Numbered from the stretch's first letter, positions 25,927-35,566 are shown. The stretch: DNA of 64,000 nucleotides from an uncultured archaeon (GCA_902384455.1 CABMCB010000059.1:1-64000); one strand, 5' to 3'. The notes: generated by a model from the sequence alone, not told the origin. Program-made: numbers and translations.

Positions 25927-26871
25927 TTACTCCCATCTCATGATTGGTCTTGATTCCGCACCAGGTATCTGCGGATTGAATCCGTGCGCCCACAATCCGC
26001 CAGTGCAAAACAAAAATGTTCTAGTCTGTCCGTAGAAACCAAACTGCATCGGAATCGACGGCATTCGGTCAACCTGAGCCGGTCCGCCATCAACACCCTG
26101 AAGGCACGCCAACAACGACAGCGGATTTCCACACCAGCCCACGAGTGGAAAAATTGGAAGAAGGAGAGCCTGTCCGGCCACAGCCAATCCCTGATAGATA
26201 GAACTCGTTCCGCCGAGCATACCGGCACTACCTAGCGTACAGATGTTCGTCATGTTCGTTCCAAGTATTTGTGCTCCGGTAAGGAACAGACTTACCTGGT
26301 TCGCAAATCCGTTGGTTCCGACACCGCTAGCCGCTCCGCCGATTACCAGCGTCACGTACTGGTTGTTGTAAACCGGCGATGCGGTCACCGTGCCTGAAAT
26401 GCTTCTCTCAACACAGGCGAGACTTGGAAAGCCAGAGCCTGACCATATCATCGCAACAAATCCGGCTCCGTTTCCGGGGCCGGAGAAGAACAGAGGATAC
26501 AGAGTGGTTCCGCCTTCTTGCGCGATAGAACCGCCACTCGTAAGGTTGAAGCTGGAAGTAGCGTTCACAAGTGTGCCGCTTCCGTCCGAACTGCGGCCAA
26601 CCTGAACGCTCAAACCGGGAGCGCCGCCTGCGACACCACCACCGGCTGAATAGCTCCACTTGACAACATAAGAAGTCAAACCGTCGTTGCTCTGCCACAA
26701 GTCGAACACGACCACGGAAGGAACTGCAACCATGGTGTTCCAGTTTACCTGACCGGTGTCTGCGGTTTGAACGTAACCGAGCGCAGCCATCGCTGTGCTG
26801 ATGCCTTGGCCCCAGGCTTTGAACTGCGCCACGGTCGTCGTGTTGTACTGAGCGTATTTGGTTATTCTCAT
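25927..26871 (-). CDS. Appendage/fibre-like virion protein, paralog B
   Basis: 314 residues. N-terminal VAQFKAWGQGISTAMAALGY then TADTGQVNWNTMVAVP defines the shared domain most clearly. After it comes VVFDLWQSNDGLTSYVVKW, also present in paralog C as YEVYKSNDGLLSYYFRI. C-terminus PIMRWE. Confidence 0.6.
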   Translation of the reverse strand: MRITKYAQYNTTTVAQFKAWGQGISTAMAALGYVQTADTGQVNWNTMVAVPSVVVFDLWQSNDGLTSYVVKWSYSAGGGVAGGAPGLSVQVGRSSDGSGTLVNATSSFNLTSGGSIAQEGGTTLYPLFFSGPGNGAGFVAMIWSGSGFPSLACVERSISGTVTASPVYNNQYVTLVIGGAASGVGTNGFANQVSLFLTGAQILGTNMTNICTLGSAGMLGGTSSIYQGLAVAGQALLLPIFPLVGWCGNPLSLLACLQGVDGGPAQVDRMPSIPMQFGFYGQTRTFLFCTGGLWAHGFNPQIPGAESRPIMRWE

Positions 26872-26875
26872 CTTC

Positions 26876-28090
26876 TTATTCGAATAGCATGACGGGGTAG
26901 CTAAACGGTTGGTTTAAAGAGCCGTTCTGCCACCCTTGGCACGCCGTTGACGCTTGTGTCGTCACGTATGTGTGAGTTTGCCCATACACCGTCGCCGTGG
27001 TTGTGCTGCCTTCGTTAATACCGCCGGGAACATCTCCCGATGCCATTCCGGCGAATATGGTGCACGGATTATCCAGTGGCGCGACAGTCGGAAACAAAGG
27101 AAACAATGGAGTGTTCCCAGTCGAAGGGGGGATTCTGATGGTTGCTCCGCTTGCCACGGCGGCAGTCATGACAGCGAATGCACAACCTATTCGTACGGCG
27201 TAAGGAATGCTTCCGCTTAAAAATATGCTGTGCGTCCTAGTCGCGCTGAACCCTGAGTTCGATTGCGGAGTCGTGTTGGTTCCGTGGCTTCCGCAAATCG
27301 TTGTGATGTAGCTTCCTCCATACGTCGGAGGCGCTGTCGGTGCCGTGATGTTTCTCTCGACTCCGAAGTACATCATTTCTGGTGTTCCGGAGGCAATGGC
27401 TCGAAACATCATGAATCCCCAGTTTGCAACTGTTGGGTGATTGTACAAGTTGTAAGCCGCCTGAGAGTTCACTCCTATACCGGGACCGGAACTATAGTTC
27501 AGCCACTCGATAAATCCTGAGCCTAGGGTTGAACCGGTTATGCCGAGTATGTTTCCGAATCCGTCCGAGCCTGTTCCGAACTGAAGACGCAAGCAGGGAA
27601 GGTTCTGGTCGGTGTTTCCATAGTCTATTCTGAAGTAGTACGACAACAATCCGTCATTGCTCTTGTAGACTTCGTACGCACTCGGGTTAACCGGAATCAT
27701 TACCGCGCCGTCCGCAGTGCCGCCGTCCGTATTTTGAAAGTTGGCTACCCATACTAATGATGTGGCAGTCGAACCTGCGGACACCGTGAACGGTCCACCG
27801 TTAAGCCGTCCGCCGTACACAACGCTGCTCTGAATGTTGAACGTGTTTCCGGCCACAAAAGCACTCGCGGTTGTGGTTCCCGTGACGATGTTTCCAGCCA
27901 TCGCGATAGAGCTAGAAATGCATCCGAGAGGCGGAACCGCTGCAATCGTTGACCAGTTGACCTGTCCCGCGTCCGCAGTCTGCGTCAGCGTGGGCATCGT
28001 CAAGAAGAAGTTCGATAGAACTTGTGCCCAGGCTTTGAAGTGCGCCAGGGTGTCGCCAATCATTGCAACTGTTCCGGAAACTGCCGTCAT
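26876..28090 (-). CDS. Appendage/fibre-like virion protein, paralog C
   Basis: 404 residues. N-terminal LAHFKAWAQVLSNFF then QTADAGQVNWSTIAAVP matches paralogs A and B, and the YKSNDGLLSYYF segment matches B. C-terminus is YPVMLFE. Tandem arrangement with A and B points to duplication and divergence. Confidence 0.6.
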   Translation of the reverse strand: MTAVSGTVAMIGDTLAHFKAWAQVLSNFFLTMPTLTQTADAGQVNWSTIAAVPPLGCISSSIAMAGNIVTGTTTASAFVAGNTFNIQSSVVYGGRLNGGPFTVSAGSTATSLVWVANFQNTDGGTADGAVMIPVNPSAYEVYKSNDGLLSYYFRIDYGNTDQNLPCLRLQFGTGSDGFGNILGITGSTLGSGFIEWLNYSSGPGIGVNSQAAYNLYNHPTVANWGFMMFRAIASGTPEMMYFGVERNITAPTAPPTYGGSYITTICGSHGTNTTPQSNSGFSATRTHSIFLSGSIPYAVRIGCAFAVMTAAVASGATIRIPPSTGNTPLFPLFPTVAPLDNPCTIFAGMASGDVPGGINEGSTTTATVYGQTHTYVTTQASTACQGWQNGSLNQPFSYPVMLFE

Positions 28091-28785
28091 TACGTCTGCT
28101 CCATCTCCAAGAAATTAATCGTGACCGTGATTGTATTTGTCGAACCACTAAGATTCGTAATTCTCCAGTAGACCGTGCCGGTCGGACTGGTGTCTTCGTT
28201 CGCTCCTACAATCGGAGGAGAGCACCCGAAGAGAAGGGGAATGCCCGGTTGACCGGTAAGATAGAAGTCCGCGATGACGCCGTTGTCGAGTCCCGGTGTT
28301 GGCGGAACCGATAGCGGCCTCGTCGGCTCAGGCGAGGTGTCTCTCGCTGCCGCCGTCGCGTACAACTGTATTCTGCTAATAGCTGTCGTCTGAACGAACA
28401 CCAGCGTGAATACCGGTGCCATCGTAACCGTTCCGACTTGGCTGTTGCCGTTCGCTAGGTTCGCTGAAAACACGGCGTTGCTCAGGCTGTTCGGTAGACC
28501 GTTGCCCGATGGCGTAACCGTGATAGCTTTCTGCGCGACACCAGCGCTCGCCGCGTTGATTGCGGGGAACGAGCTAGGTGACTGTGGAGAAACACGGAAC
28601 GAACTCAAGCCCGGTCGGTTGTACTGCTTCAGCGTATCCGGAGCGTACTGCAACGGGAGCGGAAGCGGAGCACGCAGATACGGCGACACCTGAGTAGTAG
28701 CGTCGGGTATCTGCGGCTTCATGCCGTCTGGTGTATCAACGGCTTTCCATCCCTTCATCTGAGGGAAGTAATCGCTCAGTGGCAT
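28090..28785 (-). CDS. Virion protein, unknown
   Basis: 231 residues, Pro-rich N-terminus followed by beta-rich segment (VTMAPVFTLVFVQTTAISRIQLYAT) like a carbohydrate-binding or decoration fold. Between the nozzle and the appendage trio. Confidence 0.5.
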   Translation of the reverse strand: MPLSDYFPQMKGWKAVDTPDGMKPQIPDATTQVSPYLRAPLPLPLQYAPDTLKQYNRPGLSSFRVSPQSPSSFPAINAASAGVAQKAITVTPSGNGLPNSLSNAVFSANLANGNSQVGTVTMAPVFTLVFVQTTAISRIQLYATAAARDTSPEPTRPLSVPPTPGLDNGVIADFYLTGQPGIPLLFGCSPPIVGANEDTSPTGTVYWRITNLSGSTNTITVTINFLEMEQT

Positions 28786-31700
28786 TAAATCTCCGGCTGC
28801 TGTTCAATAACTCCGAACACGGTCATGGTCAGCGCTTCGTTGGCGATTGCTTCCGCCGGGAAACTGACCTGGACCTGCATGTGCTCCGCCAGCGCGGGAA
28901 CTCCGGCTGCACGGAAGTAATAAGCGTTGCTGTACAGAGTCGCCGGTTGTCCGGTTGCTCCATAGATTTCCCAAGGATATGCTTGTGCGCTTGGGAACGT
29001 CGTGAACGCTCCTGATGTTTCGTTCAACAAGAAGCCAACGGTCGGCGTGGTTCCGACTCTCGTGCAACGTAGGTTGACGAATGTCAGTCCAGCAATCTGA
29101 CCCGGACTTACCAGGTTGAAGCTGCCCATTGTGAATCCGCAAGTGTACGGCGTGCCCTCGTCGGCATAAACCGCACTGTCTCGGAACAGAACGTACGTCG
29201 CTCCGCCCGGGTGTCCGTATAGCAGTCTGTGGTCGCCCTTCGCGACTTCGACTGACTGCACAACACCGAGACCGCCCGTGATGGTTGCGAACGTTGACCA
29301 CACCTGTGTTCCGTTCGGGAACTGAGATGGGTTCAATCGGTACCAGCCTGTTGAGCCGTTGCCGATGTAAATTGCGTTGTCGTTTCCGCGCTCGTGAACC
29401 GTGACGTACACGAGAGTAGAATCAAAGTTCTCAAGCTTGTTCGCGATAGGTCCGCCCATGCGCTGAGCACCGCCGCTCGGGTCCAAGCTGATGAACTGTC
29501 TGTCGGCTGTGAACATGTAAATCACGCCGCCGTGAATGTCTAGCGCCTGGAAGTGAGTCAAGCCCACGCCAGGGACCATCGGTGACGGGAAGAACGTGTC
29601 GAAGATGGGTCCGCCGAGAATACCGTACACGTCTGATGTCGTGAACACCAGAATGCCGGTTGCGGTCGGGACAATCTTGACCACGGGACTCGGGAACTCG
29701 AAAAAGTCCAACGGGTCAAACGACTCGTTAGGATTGCCGGTCAGAACGTCCGGTCCGCCAGAGGCGAACACGAAGTTGCCGACCGCTCCCCAAATGCGTT
29801 CGAAGTGGAACGCCATCGGCAAGAAGCCAGCCGGTGGTGGGTCGTTCTGGTCGTTGATGGGCGCAGAAATCAGTTCGTTAATTACCGTGTCCGGAGAAAC
29901 GTCCGTAACAATCTGCGTCTGCTGGTTTCCGCCAATAGGCTGGATGTTCGGAACTTCCGTTAGGAAGAACAGAGTGCTTCCGCCGTCGAGCGTACGCCAA
30001 ATTGTAATCGTGTCAACCTGCGGGTCAGAAGAACAAGGAATGCGCAGCGTGACCGTTGCTCCCGGGTTTCCACCACGGATTGTTGCCAGCGGTGATGCCG
30101 TTGAAATGTGTCCGGTCAGAGCGCCGTACGGCGTTCCTAGAGGACCCGGCCAATCCGGAGGTGTCGTAGTGTTGTAAATGTCCGTCGCTGTACGGCTGGT
30201 GTAGCTGTACGCGTACGACATGCCCTTGGTCCAAGAAAATCCCGCAGTAGAGAACGGGCCAATCAAAGACCACGTTGCCGCGTTATCCGTTGTCTGCGTG
30301 CCTGCTGCAGAACCGAACGCAGGCCATGCCGGAGCAGAGCCGCCTGACTTACCGGATGCCACGACGCCTTCGACATCGTTGTTGCTGTCGAGAATAATCG
30401 CGCCGCCGTATGAGATAGAGCCGCCCGGTGGGAACCATCCTACTGAAGGAAGGTACCACTGCGTGTTAGCCGCCCATGTCATCTTCGGGCCGACGCATGT
30501 CCACACGACAGAGCCGTCAATCGTTGTCTGGTTGTAGCCTGTTGACCACACGATGCCTGCGGTTGCGGTAGATGAAGAAACTCCACTCTGCGTGCAGACC
30601 TGATAGTTGTTGTTCGAGTCAACGATGACAGAGAACGTTGCGCCTTGCGCGGTCCACTGTGAATAGTTGTGCGTCGTCTGTCGCGTGCCGGAGCCGAGGT
30701 TGAGCCAGATAAGCTGGTTGTCGGTCGTCTGCGTGCCGAGCGTGGTTGACCACGGGGGCGCAGTTCCGCCGGTTCCTGATGTGAAAGAAGAACCGGTGTT
30801 GTTAATCTGCCAGAAGACTGTCTGGTTCGACGGAAGACCGTTGACCAAAGAAACAGGCTCAACGATTCCGGAGAACGAGTTATCTCCGCCGCCTAGCGTC
30901 GTGTACGAGTGAGACGGTGTCCACGGCGGGGGAACCTTCAGTGCTCCAAGGTACCACCACTTAACTGCCGGGGGGCTGTCCTGGTTCGACGGGTCGTGAA
31001 TGTTTCCACCAATCGTGTTAGGAAAGTTCGGATAGCTGCTGCCGCTCGTGCCCTGGTTGTTTCCAGGCGTTGCGGTGAAGAAGCACGCCTTCGTGTTTGG
31101 GTCGTAAATGATGCACGGATTCGCAAGCGTTCCGCCGAGAGAAGCGTTGTTGTAAACCGTGTGCGGAGTCCATGCGACAATCGGACCCCAGTTAGACCAG
31201 TTGTGTCCGCCGTCGTTCGTCAATCCGCCCGGGGTTTGGTTCCATGCGGGTTGTCCGTTTCCGGTTACGCCGTACTGCGTCGTGTTCGTGCCGGTTGCGT
31301 TTACGGATAGCAACTGCTGAATGTTTCCGTTCGAGTCAACCAATAGACCCATGGTTGAGTAAACGGTGTTCGCCTGCCATGGCACGGTCGCAGAAGAACT
31401 CTGCGTGATAGAAAGAGTCGGAGCCACGGTCGGCTTTGCAATGCCCCAGTTCCATACGCCGTTCGTGCCGGTTCCTGCGATGAACTTCTGCAGGTCGATG
31501 CCGTCGCCGTAGTACAGCGTGCTTGCAACGCCCTGGTAGTAGCCCTCGCCTGCGCCTGCAGACTTCGTGAATATCCGCGTGTTCGCGCCGACGTTTGAAA
31601 CGATGTACGAACCGACGAGCGTGTCCGCGATGACGGAGATGGTCGTGTCAAGCTTGCGCCACTCGTAGAACCTGTCAATGGCGTTCGGAATCTGCGCGAA

Positions 31701-31937
31701 GGAATATCTGCTCGTTCCGTATCGACGGATAATCGTCAACTGGTTCGAGATTTCCATGTTGCTGCCGTCTAGCAGCGCGTCAGGATATCCGCCGTATTTT
31801 GAGACGTACCAGGACGCAGGGTCATGCAGCGGGTTTCTGTTTGTGAACAGACCGGTTTCCATTCTCGCGATGTGAATCGGCTTACCGCGAGACGGATTCT
31901 GGTGCTGCGCTCCTGCTGTTTCGAACTGTCCGGCCAT
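28785..31937 (-). CDS. Tail nozzle / tubular protein B-like, 1,050 aa with inserted repeat modules
   Basis: N-terminal 150 residues (MAGQFETAG ... HIARMETGLFTNRNP ... DPASWYVSKYGGYPDALLDGSN) and the C-terminal third (beta-propeller-like segments, FHFERIWGAVGNFVFASGGPD ... LTFVNLR) resemble podovirus tail nozzle proteins. Between about residues 185 and 565 there are five units ending in W-x3-G (NWGPI, WWYLG, WLNLG, WTCVG, WSLIG), each preceded by a D-S-N-like strand. They look like inserted beta-sandwich modules. The next tail gene upstream carries one such unit. Confidence 0.65.
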   Translation of the reverse strand: MAGQFETAGAQHQNPSRGKPIHIARMETGLFTNRNPLHDPASWYVSKYGGYPDALLDGSNMEISNQLTIIRRYGTSRYSFAQIPNAIDRFYEWRKLDTTISVIADTLVGSYIVSNVGANTRIFTKSAGAGEGYYQGVASTLYYGDGIDLQKFIAGTGTNGVWNWGIAKPTVAPTLSITQSSSATVPWQANTVYSTMGLLVDSNGNIQQLLSVNATGTNTTQYGVTGNGQPAWNQTPGGLTNDGGHNWSNWGPIVAWTPHTVYNNASLGGTLANPCIIYDPNTKACFFTATPGNNQGTSGSSYPNFPNTIGGNIHDPSNQDSPPAVKWWYLGALKVPPPWTPSHSYTTLGGGDNSFSGIVEPVSLVNGLPSNQTVFWQINNTGSSFTSGTGGTAPPWSTTLGTQTTDNQLIWLNLGSGTRQTTHNYSQWTAQGATFSVIVDSNNNYQVCTQSGVSSSTATAGIVWSTGYNQTTIDGSVVWTCVGPKMTWAANTQWYLPSVGWFPPGGSISYGGAIILDSNNDVEGVVASGKSGGSAPAWPAFGSAAGTQTTDNAATWSLIGPFSTAGFSWTKGMSYAYSYTSRTATDIYNTTTPPDWPGPLGTPYGALTGHISTASPLATIRGGNPGATVTLRIPCSSDPQVDTITIWRTLDGGSTLFFLTEVPNIQPIGGNQQTQIVTDVSPDTVINELISAPINDQNDPPPAGFLPMAFHFERIWGAVGNFVFASGGPDVLTGNPNESFDPLDFFEFPSPVVKIVPTATGILVFTTSDVYGILGGPIFDTFFPSPMVPGVGLTHFQALDIHGGVIYMFTADRQFISLDPSGGAQRMGGPIANKLENFDSTLVYVTVHERGNDNAIYIGNGSTGWYRLNPSQFPNGTQVWSTFATITGGLGVVQSVEVAKGDHRLLYGHPGGATYVLFRDSAVYADEGTPYTCGFTMGSFNLVSPGQIAGLTFVNLRCTRVGTTPTVGFLLNETSGAFTTFPSAQAYPWEIYGATGQPATLYSNAYYFRAAGVPALAEHMQVQVSFPAEAIANEALTMTVFGVIEQQPEI

Positions 31938-31940
31938 TTC

Positions 31941-32651
31941 TTAGCGTCCGCCTTGTGCTTGCTTGCCCATCTGTGTGCTCATTGCTTGAGACATGAGCGC
32001 TGAGTTATAGTTCATGTAGCTCTGTGCAAAGATAGCCTTGTCCATGTCGGATAGACCACTCTGACGAGCCAACAGACCTGCGATGCCACGTAGGATGTAC
32101 TGACTTGCACGCGGGTCCTGACATGAGTCCATGTAGTAGCCTAGGACCATGTTGTTGTACACGTCTGACATCGTGTCCGGAATCGGTGCCCACGCGTCTG
32201 ACGTTGCTGCGAACTGCACCGCACTCTTCTGATAGACAACTGAGAGCGGATAGTTCTTGTCCGGCACTGCTGAGAATCTTAGCACCGGTCCGGTGCCGTT
32301 CTGTGTTGAGACAACCTGCGGACGGGTCGTTGTGGTTGACTTCGCCAGCGCAGAGTTATTTCTGATGTCCGGAATCTCGTACCAGGTTGAGTTAACCGGG
32401 TCCTGGACCGAAGCCTTCTCAAGGTATCCGAAGTCGGACAGAGTCAGAGTGTAATCCTGCTGCGTTGCTGTAAGCGTCGTCGCCGTGCTCTCCGCACGGT
32501 TGAAGTCCCACACCATCGGCGCAGCGAGAATGACGTTGCGAACGATGTTCGCGATGCCGATAATCGGCATGAGATTCGTGCCCACGCTGGCCGACTGATA
32601 GCGGCAGAATGGCAGAATGTAGTTGATTGTGTCAGACAACAAGTTTGCCAT
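31941..32651 (-). CDS. Tail tubular protein A-like / head-tail adaptor
   Basis: 236 residues: MANLLSDTINYILPFCRYQ, then beta segments (QQDYTLTLSDFGYLEKASV), then helical C-terminus. This fits the position and size of podovirus adaptor proteins (gp11/gp4-like), upstream of the nozzle gene. Confidence 0.55.
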   Translation of the reverse strand: MANLLSDTINYILPFCRYQSASVGTNLMPIIGIANIVRNVILAAPMVWDFNRAESTATTLTATQQDYTLTLSDFGYLEKASVQDPVNSTWYEIPDIRNNSALAKSTTTTRPQVVSTQNGTGPVLRFSAVPDKNYPLSVVYQKSAVQFAATSDAWAPIPDTMSDVYNNMVLGYYMDSCQDPRASQYILRGIAGLLARQSGLSDMDKAIFAQSYMNYNSALMSQAMSTQMGKQAQGGR

Positions 32652-32999
32652 CTATTTAGACCTTCTAATCCTCTTGTATTCCACAAGAGTTCCCGAAGAC
32701 AGTTCATCAATGACTTGTCTTCTAACATCAGAAGCGTGTTCTCTTTTGTGACAGTTCGCACAAAGAACATCGCACTTCTTTATTTCTTTCTCTAGAGTCT
32801 TTATGGAGTCTCCGTTGTGAAACATCGACGATACGCTTCTTTTCTTGAGTCTAGGGTTTCTGTGATGAAATTCCAAGACGAGAATATCAGGTTCGCCACA
32901 CTTTACGCACGAGTGCGTTGAAAGATATTTCACAACAAAGATAGTATTTCTACGACGCCTCTCCATCTGCGCCGCTCTATCTGTTTTTGAATGACTCAT
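32652..32999 (-). CDS. HNH homing-type endonuclease inserted in tail operon
   Basis: 115 residues with C-V-K-C-G ... L-E-F-H-H-R-N ... C-D-V-L-C-A-N-C-H-K-R-E, a canonical HNH with two zinc CxxC pairs. AT-rich DNA compared with the flanking virion genes, and abuts both with no spacing. The ATG at 32999 is chosen over the upstream TTG that overlaps the previous gene. Confidence 0.75.
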   Translation of the reverse strand: MSHSKTDRAAQMERRRRNTIFVVKYLSTHSCVKCGEPDILVLEFHHRNPRLKKRSVSSMFHNGDSIKTLEKEIKKCDVLCANCHKREHASDVRRQVIDELSSGTLVEYKRIRRSK

Positions 33000-33001
33000 T
33001 A

Positions 33002-34081
33002 TCAGCGCCAAGGGTAGTTAAACGGATATGCCGGTCCAACGTACGAGGTGCGTCCTGATGTTCCGCGACCGAAGATTGTCTGCTCCGGAACGAAGCGGTA
33101 CTCTTCTAGCTCGCGGTCTTCCATTGCGCGTAGGTCGTTCAGACTCTTCAGCCAAATCTGGTAGTTCTTATCGAACTTGGCCTGGACCTTGGCATCGCTC
33201 GACCAGCGGTAGCATTGCGCGATGATTCCCTGACGGAAGTACTTCAGGTACTTGTCCGGGAACGGGTCAAACGTCTGCGATAGACTCGTGAACGTGACTG
33301 GTGGTTTCTGCGCAATCAGGTTGAACTGGAACACGACGCCGGTCTGTGAAGGCACCGGGCTGATTCTAATCGCAGTTCCGTATGGGTCAACAACGGTCCA
33401 CTTCACGCTGCCGTCATTCGTCACGGTTCCCGCAGGAGAGTTCGCCATCGGCCATGCTGGCTGAGACGCGCCTGTAGTTCCGTACTGAGTGACCACCTGC
33501 AGGTTTCCGTTGGTGTCTCGAACTTGTGTGATTGGGTTCTTCTGTTGCGTGTTGTTCGCAGTCGGGTCGGTGTAGACCGATAGAGAGCCGGGGTTGTTTC
33601 CGAATGTGGCGTCGATGTCCGAGCCGCCCCAGGTTCCGTAGTACGCCATGTAGTTGTAAATCGTGTTGCAGGTGAACGTCGGCCATGACCAGTTCAGCGG
33701 CTGCAGAATGCTGCCGGTCTGCTGTCCCTGGTGACGTCCGCACTCCGCGTAGCCCCAAGGCTTCGGAAGAGTACTCACGTTCGTTTCTTCTACGACGATT
33801 CCTTCCTGTAGCCACTCGATGTTGAACACGCTGGTGCCATCAGGGTTGATAAGAGCATAGTCCTGCTGCAGACTGTTCGTGTAGAAAATTGGAAGCTTGA
33901 CTTCGTTCCACTTGTGAGGAAATGGAACGCCAACGATGTCTGCGTAAACGTCAGAGCAGATAGTGATGAAAGGTTCAAGCTGATACGCAGCGACGTCGGC
34001 GAGAACAGGCTTCACGTCACCGAGGGTCACGACCTTGTCATACATCTGCAACAGCGTTTGTGTGCTTTGGGAATTAGCCAT
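33002..34081 (-). CDS. Virion adaptor/tail protein with one nozzle-type module
   Basis: 359 residues from ATG 34081. N-terminal helical part (QTLLQMYDKVVTLGDVKPVL) and C-terminal LKYFRQGIIAQCYRWSSDAK ... IFGRGTSGRT flank a beta module around residues 190-240 (RDTNGNLQVVTQYGTTG ... QPAWP ... TNDGSVKWTVVDP). That module closely resembles the repeat units of the nozzle protein. Probably a head-completion or tail adaptor protein. Confidence 0.6.
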   Translation of the reverse strand: MANSQSTQTLLQMYDKVVTLGDVKPVLADVAAYQLEPFITICSDVYADIVGVPFPHKWNEVKLPIFYTNSLQQDYALINPDGTSVFNIEWLQEGIVVEETNVSTLPKPWGYAECGRHQGQQTGSILQPLNWSWPTFTCNTIYNYMAYYGTWGGSDIDATFGNNPGSLSVYTDPTANNTQQKNPITQVRDTNGNLQVVTQYGTTGASQPAWPMANSPAGTVTNDGSVKWTVVDPYGTAIRISPVPSQTGVVFQFNLIAQKPPVTFTSLSQTFDPFPDKYLKYFRQGIIAQCYRWSSDAKVQAKFDKNYQIWLKSLNDLRAMEDRELEEYRFVPEQTIFGRGTSGRTSYVGPAYPFNYPWR

Positions 34082-34238
34082 AGTGGATACTCTGGCTACG
34101 GATGGCGGGACCAACAAGACCCATCATCGTAGTCTTGTGGTTAAGTTGGAAAGTTCAGAGTCAATCTCCTAAGAAAGTGTTCCGCCATTGCATCGGATGG
34201 CGGATATAATCTGCCGTGCCAGATAACCGGTTCGCCGG

Positions 34239-34793
34239 TTAGATTTCGACTGCGCTGCGGCCAACTTTTTCGAAGTCTACCTTCGGTGCCGCTTCGGGAC
34301 TAGCAACAAGTTTTACTTCGGATGATGTCGCGGTGTTGCTACTTTCCGTGACCATCCTGTAGGCGTCCTTCCAACCGATTCCGGTGTGGTTTTCAACCTT
34401 CTTACCTCGGCGCATCAAGAACTCCGGGGTGTCCGTGTTCTTCCACTTCATCTTGCAAATCAAGCAACGGATTGCTGATTCACTGTTGACGAACGTGTGG
34501 AAAGAAACAGCGTAGTCCACCTTCGGACCCTTGAGACCCTTGCCGCCCTTACGGTGAGAACAAATCTTCTGAATATTGATTGTGTCCTGCTCCGCATATT
34601 CGGCGTTCTTCTGCTGCTGCTCGTTGCGTGCCTGAGCCGCCTTTTTCTTCTCTTCTCTTTCGAGTAGAGCTTCCTGGCGTTCGGCTAGAAGCAACTGAAC
34701 TAGCATCTGCAGTGTTGCTGAATCAGACGGCGATGCTGCGTTTACTGCCGCTGAAGTTACTGCCGGGGTACCCGGCTTCTGTTGGTCGCTCAT
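34239..34793 (-). CDS. Hypothetical protein with zinc-like Cys/His motif
   Basis: 184 residues: disordered N-terminus, coiled coil (LLLAERQEALLEREEKKKAA), then CSHRKGGKG ... FHTFVNSESAIRCLICKMKW, a likely C-H-x-H-C-x2-C zinc unit. Located next to capsid genes; may be a minor virion protein. Confidence 0.55.
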   Translation of the reverse strand: MSDQQKPGTPAVTSAAVNAASPSDSATLQMLVQLLLAERQEALLEREEKKKAAQARNEQQQKNAEYAEQDTINIQKICSHRKGGKGLKGPKVDYAVSFHTFVNSESAIRCLICKMKWKNTDTPEFLMRRGKKVENHTGIGWKDAYRMVTESSNTATSSEVKLVASPEAAPKVDFEKVGRSAVEI

Positions 34794-34807
34794 GTGAGTT
34801 TCCTTGT

Positions 34808-34831
34808 AAGTCGGGCACGGCCCGGACTTTT
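34808..34831 (+). terminator. Hairpin with T-run facing right (antisense to late genes)
   Basis: AAGTCGGGC and GCCCGGACTT form a 10-bp stem with ACG loop between two leftward genes. The T-run (TTTT) follows it on the plus strand, so as an intrinsic terminator it would stop rightward, not leftward, transcription. Confidence 0.45.
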
Positions 34832-34867
34832 GTAGTTTCGGCTAGTTGCCGACGAGAAAAGCAGTTG

Positions 34868-35515
34868 CTATATCTCGGTTTGTTCCAGTTGATGCTGTAG
34901 GTTCCGACGATTTCGAAACCAGTGCATGTTCCGGCGGAATCTGCGGCTGACTTCTCCGTCAACCGGCCTGCCAAAGATTTCATTGGCTCTTGCCTCTGAA
35001 ATGACTCCTTTTTCGACAAGCTGAGACTCGACTGTGCGCCAACCTCGGAACGCCTCTCCAGAAGGCAATCCTCGTTTGTCTAGTCGCAAGACTGACCATT
35101 CGTACATCGCAGGCACTTGGAGGTAGCATACGGGTACGACGTGGTCCGTTCCTGGTTTGAAAGCCCACAAGGCCACTGTCGCCGGTGGGAAACCGTTGTC
35201 AATGGTATAGCACTTGACTCCGTAACGGCGTAGCTTATCGACAAAGTCACGCGTACGAATTGGATTGACCTTCCTTGCTACTTCATTGAGTAGCAGTTCC
35301 TGGTCTTCCATTTTGTACTGGCGTGCCATAATCTCCGACGTTTCACGGTCGGACAGCAACGCTTCCTGAGCCATGCTCTTATAGTCTTTCGGCCACTTGA
35401 CCCAATTGGGGGTCCCACCAGCAAGAAGTTTTTTAATTGTTTCCTGCGTGGTCTTCAAATCATGTCGCCCTTCCCAGGGATTCGACACGTTCTGCAGCGG
35501 CGGCATATTTGCCAT
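34868..35515 (-). CDS. Hypothetical capsid-module protein
   Basis: 215 residues, mixed alpha/beta, basic C-terminus (SRRFRRNMHWFRNRRN). Directly downstream of the major capsid gene. No family recognised. Confidence 0.55.
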   Translation of the reverse strand: MANMPPLQNVSNPWEGRHDLKTTQETIKKLLAGGTPNWVKWPKDYKSMAQEALLSDRETSEIMARQYKMEDQELLLNEVARKVNPIRTRDFVDKLRRYGVKCYTIDNGFPPATVALWAFKPGTDHVVPVCYLQVPAMYEWSVLRLDKRGLPSGEAFRGWRTVESQLVEKGVISEARANEIFGRPVDGEVSRRFRRNMHWFRNRRNLQHQLEQTEI

Positions 35516-35540
35516 AACAGTCCTTTAAGATTGGAATGAG

Positions 35541-35566
35541 GGGGAGCATCGAACTCCCCCTCGGGT
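35541..35566 (+). terminator. Strong hairpin after capsid gene, T-run facing right
   Basis: GAGGGGGAG and CTCCCCCTC form a 9-bp GC-rich stem right after the capsid stop codon. On the plus strand it is followed by GGGTTTTT; on the leftward transcript it is preceded by AAAAACCC and followed by ATTCC. It may stabilise capsid mRNA or block antisense transcription. Confidence 0.5.

Noticed and set aside
30909-31310. Plus-strand Arg/Val-rich ORF inside the nozzle gene
   Set aside because: Antisense shadow of the repeat-rich nozzle sequence.
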